Shown here: positions 55,376 to 64,000 of the stretch, piece after piece
Position numbering within the stretch: the first letter of the stretch is position 1
Layout of the letters: each line of letters opens with the position of its first letter
NCBI GenBank assembly: GCA_020632755.1
Contig: JACKEY010000011.1
Location: forward strand, 62,001-126,000
DNA from: Alphaproteobacteria bacterium
GTDB taxonomy: Bacteria > Myxococcota_A > UBA796 > UBA2385
Length of the DNA stretch: 64,000 nt
Direction of reading: 5' to 3'
Notes under the pieces: generated by a model
Seen by the model: only the letters and a program-made list of their open reading frames with translations
Database searches by the model: none
Told to the model about the DNA's origin: nothing
Position numbers and translations under genes: made by a program

Positions 55376-56691
55376 CTACGCTTCGAGCTCGCCGATCCCG
55401 CTGGTGACGTAGCCTTCGTCCGCGCCGAAGCTGGCGGCGTCGACGCCCCCGCCCCGCAGGGCGGTCAGCACGGCGTGGCTGGTGTTGAGCTTGCTGCCGC
55501 TGCGGTAGTGCACGCCGCTGCGCAGCCGGCCGCCGCCGCGCCCCGCGATCATGATCGGGTACTCGTCGTTGCTGTGCACCTGGCCGTCGGACAGCTCGCT
55601 GGTGCACAGGATGCTGCAGCGGTCGAGCAGGTTGCCGTCGCCTTCGGGCGTGTCCTTCAGCGTCTGCAGGAAGGTCGCCAGGTTGTCCATCGCGAAGCCG
55701 ATCGCGGCGTGGCAGGTCGGCTGATCGCCGGTCTCGTTGTGGGACATGCTGTGCATGCTGTCGGTGGCGCCGACCTGCCAGACCACGACCCCGCTGCCGG
55801 CGGTGCTCCACTGCACCGAGAAGGCGCGGGTCAGGTCGCAGGCCAGCGCCAGGGCCAGCAGCTCGCTCATGGTGCGGTTCTGCTGCTCGATCTGTTCCTG
55901 GCCGTCGACGTCGGGCCAGCTGCTCACGCTGTCGGGCACGCCGCAGGCGCCGCGCTCGGCGGACAGCTGCAGCTCGAGCGTCCGGATGCCGTCCAGGTGC
56001 TGCTCGAGCCGCACCTGGTCGCTGTGGCCCAGCCGCCCGTGCAGCCGGATGACCTGCTCGCCCAGGTGATCCAGGACCGACTGCCGCGCCAGGTCCACCC
56101 GCACGTCCGTGGTGACCCCGAACAGACGGTTGTAGACGGCGACGGGGTCGTACTCGCTGGGATTCGGACTGTTCGGACCGTTGTGGGACAGGTGCTGGAA
56201 GGTCGTGCCCTCGTCCGTGCCGCGGAACCGGGTCACGCCCAGCTCCAGGCTGCGGAAGGGGGTCTGTCCACTGTAGAAGTCGGCGGCCAGCTGGTCCACG
56301 GACTGGCTGGCGAAGGTGCTGACGATGGTGTCGCGGGTCGTGCCCACCTGGTAGTACTTGCGACCGGTCATGATGCCGGTCATGCCGCTGTGGTGGGGGT
56401 GGGTCGCGGTCTTGATCTCGCAGCCGCTGGCGATGCTGACGTAGTCGGTCAGCCCGGCCAGTCCGTCCAGCTCGACGCTGGGGCTCCAGCCGCTGCCGGT
56501 CGTGGACGGTACCCACCGATCGGGCTTGATGCCGTTGCCCCAGAACCAGACGCCGAACCGGGTGGGCAGCTCCTCGCCGCCGGCCCAGGCCGTTCCGTTC
56601 ACGCCGAGCATGGCTTCCAGCGGGGGCAGGGCCACGCTCGCGGCGACGCCGCCCAGCACGGAGCGCAGGAAGGTGCGGCGGTCGAGCGGCT

Positions 56692-56695
<4 letters not shown>
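55376..56695 (-). CDS. DUF1552 family secreted protein
   Basis: 439 residues. The N-terminus has a twin-arginine signal (DRRTFLRSVLGGVAASVALP). The rest follows the DUF1552 pattern: FGVWFWGNGIKPDRWVP, THPHHSGMTGIMTGRKYY, SLELGVTRFRGTDEGTTF and SAVLTALRG-like end segments, a family related to sulfatase/alkaline-phosphatase-like folds and found in myxobacteria and planctomycetes. It overlaps the DUF1592 gene by 4 nt (ATGA), the usual pairing of these two families. The catalytic role is not known. Confidence 0.9.
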
Positions 56696-59196
<2,501 letters not shown>

Positions 59197-59350
59197 GGCG
59201 TGCAGGATGGTGCAAGGCGTGTGCCCGAGGCAAGATCCGCTGGGGGAGGGGATCGCGGTCCGGAGTGGGGCACGCGCGCCCGGGGCATGCCTGTCCCGGT
59301 GCTACGGTGGGCAGGCGCCGCCCCGGTTCCACGCGGCGCAGGAGCTCATC

Positions 59351-60511
59351 ATGCGCATGACAGGCGGAGTCCTGGGGGGCCTGGTCGGGGCCGTGCTGCT
59401 GGCCTGCGTCAGCCTGCCCGGCGAAGGCGACGGCGCCCCGGGCGCTGCGGCGGCGGGCTTGCCGGCCGACGCCCTGCGGCTCAAGAAGGTCACCATCATG
59501 GACCGCCAGGGCTACGACCAGCCCGTGCCCGCGTTCAGCTTCCTGGTGCCCTACGACTGGAAGACCGAAGGCGGCGTCGAGTGGACCGGCACGCCCCACT
59601 GCCCCGAGAACGTCATGCGTCCCTGGGCCCGGGCCGAGAGCCCCGACGGCACCCTGGGCTTCGAGATCTTCCCCCCCGTCATGTTCACCTGGGACACCGA
59701 CCCCCAGCAGCAGCAGCTCCGCATGCAGGTCGACGCCATGGGCGCCCAGGGCTGCCCCTACCTGCCGCCCATGGCCGCCACCGACTTCATCCAGGGCCAG
59801 GTGCTGCCGGCCTACCGCCAGGGGGCCCAGGTCGTCGCCGTCGAGCCCATGCCCAAGGTCACCGCCATGCTCGACCAGGCGTGGGGCCCCGGCGTCCAGG
59901 CCATGCGCCAGGCCGGCTCGCCTGTCCGCTACCAGGTCGACGCCGGCCGCGTCCGCATCCGCCGCGGCGACAGCGAGGAGTGGATCAGCGGCACCACCGC
60001 CACCCTCAGCAGCATGGTCATGCCCGGCTTCAGCAACGCCGAGGTCCAGACCACCCAGGCCGCCTGGATGTTCGCCGTCCGCGCCCCCACGGGCCAGCTC
60101 GACGCCAACGAGAAGCTGCTGGCCACCATCATCGCCAGCTACCGCGGCGATCCACGCTGGCAGGCCGCCATCACCCGCCTGACCACCGGCATCCGCAACA
60201 GCCAGATCCAGACCACCATCGAGATCGGCCGCATCTACCGCGAGACCAACGAACAGGTCATGGCCAGCCAGAACGAGTCCTGGCGGCGCGGCCAGGCCAC
60301 CGGCGACGCCGTAGCCGAGAGCTTCTCCCAGTACATCCGCGACGTCGACGAGTGGAAGGACCCGGCCGGCGGCAACATCGAGCTCGGCGCCGGCTACGAC
60401 CACGCCTGGGCCGACGGCCAGGGCGGCTACATCGTCACCCAGGACGCCAACTACAACCCCAACACTGCCCTTCGCGAGACCGGGTGGAAGGAGATGGAGC
60501 GGCAGCGATAG
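59351..60511 (+). CDS. Lipoprotein, unrecognised
   Basis: 386 residues from ATG 59351, with GGAG six bases upstream. Cys19 (LLAC) is followed by VSLPGEG. The mature part has phrases such as DRQGYDQPVPAFSFLVPYDW, GTLGFEIFPPVMFTWDTDPQ and NEQVMASQNESWRRG, and ends with GAGYDHAWADGQGGYIVTQD. The last phrase is typical of secreted proteins that describe a bound or cleaved small domain, but no family was recognised. It is divergent from the DUF1592 gene across 154 bases. Confidence 0.8.
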   Translation: MRMTGGVLGGLVGAVLLACVSLPGEGDGAPGAAAAGLPADALRLKKVTIMDRQGYDQPVPAFSFLVPYDWKTEGGVEWTGTPHCPENVMRPWARAESPDGTLGFEIFPPVMFTWDTDPQQQQLRMQVDAMGAQGCPYLPPMAATDFIQGQVLPAYRQGAQVVAVEPMPKVTAMLDQAWGPGVQAMRQAGSPVRYQVDAGRVRIRRGDSEEWISGTTATLSSMVMPGFSNAEVQTTQAAWMFAVRAPTGQLDANEKLLATIIASYRGDPRWQAAITRLTTGIRNSQIQTTIEIGRIYRETNEQVMASQNESWRRGQATGDAVAESFSQYIRDVDEWKDPAGGNIELGAGYDHAWADGQGGYIVTQDANYNPNTALRETGWKEMERQR

Positions 60512-60518
60512 CGCCGCG

Positions 60519-60944
60519 TCACTTCTTGGGCGACACCGTCAGCGTCACCTTGTGCGCGCCCGCGTCGTAGGTCGACTCCGTCGTGACTTCCGTCGCGCCG
60601 GGCCGGGGCACGAAGCGGCAGCCCGCGGCGGGATGCTTCCGACTGTCGAGCACCAGGGCGCACGACACCGGGGTCGTCTTCTTCCAGATCACCCGCGTGT
60701 AGTGCCCGAGCGTGCCCGTCGCGCCGCAGGCCACGCCGGTGGACGTCGTGTAGCTGCCGCCCGCCGCGATGGTCGTCGCGGGCGTGAAGCTGTCGGCCCA
60801 GCCGTCGGCCGGCGCGCTGGTCGAGGTCGCGACCCCCGCCGCCACCGGCAGCTTGTTCACGACCTGCAGCTCGATCATGCACGATGCGTCGGCGGGCTGG
60901 GACGCGAGCAGGGGGACCAGGGCGAGGAGGGCGGGGTGGGGCAT
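60519..60944 (-). CDS. Small secreted protein
   Basis: 141 residues. The signal peptide MPHPALLALVPLLASQPADA is followed by SCMIELQVVN. The mature part looks like a small beta-sandwich with four Cys (SCMIEL, GVACGATG, VSCALVLD, AGCRFVPR) that could form two disulfides. No family was recognised. It ends 7 bases from the convergent lipoprotein gene 59351-60511. The start ATG 60944 lies after a G-rich run on the plus strand with no visible Shine-Dalgarno. Confidence 0.72.
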   Translation of the reverse strand: MPHPALLALVPLLASQPADASCMIELQVVNKLPVAAGVATSTSAPADGWADSFTPATTIAAGGSYTTSTGVACGATGTLGHYTRVIWKKTTPVSCALVLDSRKHPAAGCRFVPRPGATEVTTESTYDAGAHKVTLTVSPKK

Positions 60945-60979
60945 GGGGGGGGCTCGGGGGTGTTGAGTGTTGCGAGCGG

Positions 60980-61468
60980 TCAGGTGGGCGATTCGTACCC
61001 TGCCCGTTCAAGCGCTTGGAGCTCTCGCTCGAGTGCCTGCCGCTCGTCGTCTGACAGGTCCAGCTCCAGGATGTCCAGCGTGGCCGTCGGCCCTTCCTGC
61101 CACGCCGCCCGACCCACCTTGTGGTCCAAGCGAAAGCGCAGCGTCTCGGGTCGTCGCAGGCGAAGGTAGCGGAAGCGCATCACCCAACGAGCGGTCCGCT
61201 CGCCGGCCTGCCAGACCGAGTCGACCTCGGCGACCACCTCGTCCGGGTCGTGGTCCGACGCGCGCACCAGGCGCATGCGGAGCTTGCCGTCCCGCTCTGG
61301 TGGCGCGTCGACGCAGCGGAAGCGGGCCGCCATGGCGAAGCCGTGGTGTTGAGCGGGGAACCCGAGTGAACGGACCTGTTCCAGGCACGACACGATGGTC
61401 AGGTTTCCGGTCGCACTGTCTTCGATCACCCGCTCGGCCAGGACCATCCACTCGCAGGTGATCTTCAT
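60980..61468 (-). CDS. Third gene of the HigBA operon, DUF6941-like
   Basis: 162 residues. ATG 61468 overlaps the stop of the antitoxin gene by 4 nt (ATGA) and has GAGGAG six bases upstream, so it is translated in the same operon. It has no signal peptide. Segments such as MKITCEWMVLAERVIEDSATG, LTIVSCLEQVRSLGFPAQHH and FRYLRLRRPETLRFRLDHKV look like the small beta-barrel-like DUF6941 group, as I remember it; that assignment is tentative. A third gene tied so closely to a HigBA pair could modulate the toxin or antitoxin, but nothing in the sequence shows how. Confidence 0.75.
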   Translation of the reverse strand: MKITCEWMVLAERVIEDSATGNLTIVSCLEQVRSLGFPAQHHGFAMAARFRCVDAPPERDGKLRMRLVRASDHDPDEVVAEVDSVWQAGERTARWVMRFRYLRLRRPETLRFRLDHKVGRAAWQEGPTATLDILELDLSDDERQALERELQALERAGYESPT

Positions 61469-62061
61469 GCCGCGCTCCTCGCTTCGCTGAACGTCCGCAC
61501 GGACCCACTCGCTGGCGAAGACGTCGGGGTGGCGGACGACGCAGCAGACGTCACCGCCAGCGCGCGGAGCCGGATCAAGACAGCCGCGTGCACCATGTCG
61601 TCGAGCCCGCCGCACCCGGCGAACTTCGCCCTGCGGGCGACCGACACGAGGTCCCCCGGCAACCGCACCCACACATCCCCGTCGGGCGCAGGCGACCGAT
61701 CGGCCACGAGCAGACCGGGTGCGATGCCCAGCACGCGCTCCAGGTCGCGCACCATCTCGAGCGTGAGCTGGCGCTTGCCGGACAGCACCTCGGACACGCG
61801 TCCCGAGCTCTTCCAGCCCAGCAGCTCGCCCAGCTTGCGCTGGCTGAGTCCCAGCTCGGCCCGTCTGGCCTCGATCACCTTGCAGGGGTCGGGTGGGGGG
61901 AGTGCCTGCGACAGCTCGCGGGCTTCGAAGTGTTCGATGAGCTCGGCCATGACGTCGCGCAGGTCGGCTTCGGGGCTGCCCGAGGGGGCATCCCAGAGCT
62001 GGTCGACCAGGTCGATGGCACGGGCGAGATCGCTGTCGTCACGAATGGGGAAGGCGCGCAT
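61465..62061 (-). CDS. higA: HigA-type antitoxin with long C-terminal extension
   Basis: 198 residues. The N-terminus (DDSDLARAIDLVDQLWDAP, EADLRDVMAELIEHFEARE) is typical of the HigA branch that pairs with the short HigB toxin. The HTH_3/XRE helix-turn-helix lies about 65-115 (RRAELGLSQRKLGELLGWKS, GRVSEVLSGKRQLTLEMV), with Gly-Arg in the turn. HigA of this type usually ends near 135 residues; here about 80 residues are added, with a conserved-looking WVRLPGDLVSVARRAKFAG segment and a low-complexity Ala/Ser/Thr tail. It follows the toxin by 7 bases and very likely represses the promoter at 62439-62466. Confidence 0.87.
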   Translation of the reverse strand: MRAFPIRDDSDLARAIDLVDQLWDAPSGSPEADLRDVMAELIEHFEARELSQALPPPDPCKVIEARRAELGLSQRKLGELLGWKSSGRVSEVLSGKRQLTLEMVRDLERVLGIAPGLLVADRSPAPDGDVWVRLPGDLVSVARRAKFAGCGGLDDMVHAAVLIRLRALAVTSAASSATPTSSPASGSVRTFSEARSAA

Positions 62062-62068
62062 GGAGGGC

Positions 62069-62395
62069 TCACGAGTCGGTAGGGCGGAGGGTCACGGTCA
62101 TCGCGTCGATCTTGTCGTACTCGGCGTGGGTCCCGATGAACTGGACCCGCACGATGCCGTTGTGCCGATCATCGGCGTATTGCACATCGCAGACGATTCG
62201 GAATTTGTTCCCTTGGATGTTGAAGACCACTCGCTTGTCGGAGATGGGCCGTGCACCGGGCACGGAGCGCTGGAGGTCCACGGGAGATGTCCACCGTGCG
62301 TTCTTCACGATGGCAACCCAGTCGGACAGCCCCTGGCGGGCGTCGGCGTGGTCCTGGGCGAAGGCAGCCACGGTCTTGGCCGTGATGAGCCGCAT
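62069..62395 (-). CDS. higB: HigB-type toxin (RelE fold mRNA interferase)
   Basis: 108 residues, the normal size for this HigB branch. It carries the full family pattern: MRLITAKTVAAFAQDHADA, LSDWVAIVKNARWTSPVDLQ, DKRVVFNIQGNKFRIVCDV and IVRVQFIGTHAEYDKIDAMT. This branch cleaves mRNA on the ribosome and is held in check by the HigA antitoxin encoded downstream. The toxin-first gene order is standard for HigBA. ATG 62395 is preceded by GAGGACTCC. The final residues after DKIDAM are slightly longer than in short members. Confidence 0.93.
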   Translation of the reverse strand: MRLITAKTVAAFAQDHADARQGLSDWVAIVKNARWTSPVDLQRSVPGARPISDKRVVFNIQGNKFRIVCDVQYADDRHNGIVRVQFIGTHAEYDKIDAMTVTLRPTDS

Positions 62396-62420
62396 GGAGT
62401 CCTCGGGCTGGGGTCATGGC

Positions 62421-62439
62421 TGCTCCCATGTTGGGAGCA
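62421..62439. promoter_or_regulatory. Palindromic operator candidate for HigA
   Basis: TGCTCCCA-TGT-TGGGAGCA is a perfect eight-base inverted repeat between the -10 box and higB, 26 bases before the start codon. The position fits autorepression by the HigA helix-turn-helix protein. Confidence 0.6.
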
Positions 62440-62466
62440 TCCTATCGCCAAGGTGGCATGGGTCAA
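62439..62466 (-). promoter_or_regulatory. sigma-70-type promoter for higBA
   Basis: Reading on the minus strand, TTGACC (62461-62466), a 16-base spacer, then TAGGAT (62439-62444). The -10 box abuts the palindrome at 62421-62439, so repressor binding there would block RNA polymerase. Confidence 0.6.
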
Positions 62467-62594
62467 GCGACGGGGGCACGTATCCAGCCCACCCCCGTCT
62501 TGCCGGCAGCCGCAGCGGTGGGCCAGGATGATGCTCCACAGCAGGGTCCCCTGCCTCTCCCATGGCTGTGCGCCGTGCCGCCGGAGCCACGCGC

Positions 62595-63992
62595 ATGGGC
62601 CTGCCCCTGGACATCCCGGTCTACTTCTCCGACAGCGGTCCGAGTGTCGCCCACGCCAAGCCCTGGTACCAGACCCTGCTGCGTGCCCACCGGGTCGAGA
62701 TGGAAGCGACCTTCGACGCGCTCACGCCGGCGCCGGCGGTCGATCTCGACACGGCCTGGATCGCGCGTCTGCCCACGCCATCCGTCCTGGTGCTGCCCGC
62801 GCTGTGCGGTGGCTGGGTCGACAAGGACTGGGGCCCCTGGTGGCGGTTCCGGGGGCACCTGCGCGAGTACCGCGGTGCGGGGGGCGTCGTCGTCTGCCTG
62901 GACAAGGCGTTTAACCTGCCGGCGGACGGCCGCCGGGCCGCCGGTCGGGGCTGGGAGGGCTTCGAGACCGACGCAGCGCGTCCCGGCCTGGCCGGCCGGG
63001 TCTCGCTCGTCGCGGCCTCGAGCGCGATCGCCACGCGCGCAGAGCTCGACACGGTCGAGGTGAAGGCCTGGTCCGAGTGGAAGCGGAACCCCCGCTGGAG
63101 CGACTCCCGGGGCGCGCCGGCGGCCTGGGTGACCCAGGGAGATGCGCAGGTGCCCGTGGCCTGGCGCTGGGCCCGCGAAGCGTGGGAAGAACCGGGCGTC
63201 ATGCTGTTCCTGTCGACCTTGGGGTGGCTGCGTCGCGACATCCTCGACGGAGTGGACTGGCTCCGGGACCCGAGCAACCTCAAGGTCGTCGACCGGATGT
63301 TCACCGCCTACCGCGCGCTCAATCGCGCCCTGGTCGAGCACGAGGTCCGCACCGTGCTGGACCGACGCCAGGCCCGAACCCGCCGCCTGGAGCGCCTGGC
63401 CGGCGAGACGGTCCGGCTGCCCAACCGGGTCGGGAAGGAGAAGGACTACCACCGGCTGCTGGTCAACGACTCCGAGCTGTGCGTCGACATCGTCGGCTGG
63501 CGCGCCCTCGTCGACGAGGACCCCGATGGTCTGTCGAGACGGTTCCGCAAGACCTTCCGACACGCCGCCGTCGCCAACGAGCCGGCACACGCCAAGGCCC
63601 ACGGCGGTCGCGGACGGCTGGACATCCTGCTGGCCGCCAACGCCGACGCCGAGCAGCAGGGCGATGCCTACCTCGCCGAGCGGTCGCGCGGGCCGGTGGC
63701 CTGGATCGAGCTGGAAGCCGGCCCGATCCACCGGCACCAGATCGAGGCCTTCCTGGGCGGCCAGGGCGCCCAGCTCCGGGCAGGCGACTTCGTCTGCGCA
63801 GTCGACCGCAGCGCCGACGACGATCCTGCGGTGTCGTGGGCCCGCGAACAGACCGAGGCCTGCGGCGCGACCTTCCTGCACGCCCAGGTACCCCAGGTCT
63901 TCGCGCGGCTCGAGGAAGCCTACGCCCCGGCCATGCACCGGCTGTCCCGCAAGCGGTACGCGCTCGAGGTGATTCGGGGGTTGTTGGGGTGA
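62595..63992 (+). CDS. Hypothetical protein with possible PD-(D/E)XK-like C-terminus
   Basis: 465 residues from ATG 62595 (GGAG eight bases upstream); ATG 62562 would add 11 Arg/Ala-rich residues. There is no signal peptide. The middle is helical with many Arg/Glu (VEHEVRTVLDRRQARTRRLE, NRVGKEKDYHRLLVND). Near 340-395 the order GGRGRLDILLAA, VAWIELEAG and HRHQIEAFLGG copies the Asp, Glu-x-x and Gln spacing of PD-(D/E)XK nucleases, with Glu in the usual Lys place. This is an inference by pattern only; a degenerate or unrelated fold is possible. It is divergent from HigBA and continues to the right edge, so its operon context is cut off. Confidence 0.7.
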   Translation: MGLPLDIPVYFSDSGPSVAHAKPWYQTLLRAHRVEMEATFDALTPAPAVDLDTAWIARLPTPSVLVLPALCGGWVDKDWGPWWRFRGHLREYRGAGGVVVCLDKAFNLPADGRRAAGRGWEGFETDAARPGLAGRVSLVAASSAIATRAELDTVEVKAWSEWKRNPRWSDSRGAPAAWVTQGDAQVPVAWRWAREAWEEPGVMLFLSTLGWLRRDILDGVDWLRDPSNLKVVDRMFTAYRALNRALVEHEVRTVLDRRQARTRRLERLAGETVRLPNRVGKEKDYHRLLVNDSELCVDIVGWRALVDEDPDGLSRRFRKTFRHAAVANEPAHAKAHGGRGRLDILLAANADAEQQGDAYLAERSRGPVAWIELEAGPIHRHQIEAFLGGQGAQLRAGDFVCAVDRSADDDPAVSWAREQTEACGATFLHAQVPQVFARLEEAYAPAMHRLSRKRYALEVIRGLLG

Positions 63993-64000
63993 GGGCGGTC

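Overview
The window is one very GC-rich, gene-dense bacterial chromosome segment (roughly 70% GC by eye) with about 49 genes and almost no spacer DNA. The most likely source is a myxobacterium-like member of Myxococcota. The evidence is a surface protein with a MYXO-CTERM sorting tail (3445-4743), many lipoproteins with MopE-type metal-binding repeats and Asp/Thr-rich linkers, a DUF1552/DUF1592 gene pair, AgmX-like small secreted proteins, a degenerate protein kinase with an extracytoplasmic Ser-rich tail, and FG-GAP surface lipoproteins. No rRNA, tRNA, CRISPR array, insertion sequence or phage gene was seen.

Layout. Position 111-2675 is leuS, followed by secreted proteins (2684-5175). From 17664 leftward to 5258 there is an unbroken minus-strand run. 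It begins with a molybdenum block: a ModA-ModB fusion (16072-17664), a ModC ATPase fused to an EcfT-like and an S-component-like membrane module through two Gly/Arg-rich linkers (13832-16075), and the molybdenum storage proteins MosA and MosB (12999-13835, 12164-12997). It continues into four paralogous MopE-repeat plus beta-propeller lipoproteins and one unrelated lipoprotein (5258-12133). Genes 16072 to 12999 overlap by 4 nt (GTGA or ATGA), so uptake and storage of molybdenum are probably translated as a coupled unit.

17796-24636 holds a predicted secreted or membrane-anchored protein, two lipoproteins and two paralogous FG-GAP lipoproteins. 24762-27767 encodes a 1001-residue SMI1/KNR4-TPR-HEAT protein. 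27789-32870 is an apparent operon for a pseudokinase with a frameshift, an inositol-monophosphatase-family enzyme, a lidless Hsp70 and a J-domain protein. 32931-38482 is a translation block (gatB, hisS, metG) with an SRPBCC protein.

39532-47392 is a tandem family of acidic-repeat lipoproteins, three of them with a probable beta-helix. Between about 42300 and 44330 the reading frames of two neighbouring genes break many times; because the damage crosses gene boundaries it looks more like poor sequence quality than gene decay. 47459-55347 carries an S41 protease, a GT39-type glycosyltransferase, lipoproteins, a Gre-type factor and two AgmX-like proteins that overlap tail to tail. 55376-59196 is a DUF1552/DUF1592 pair. 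The right end (60980-62466) has a HigBA toxin-antitoxin operon with a third overlapping gene and a visible promoter and operator, followed by a protein with a possible PD-(D/E)XK-like C-terminus.

A recurring theme is export. Ten lipoproteins of unlike architecture share Cys-Gly-Asp-Lys straight after the lipid-bearing Cys, suggesting a common sorting signal.
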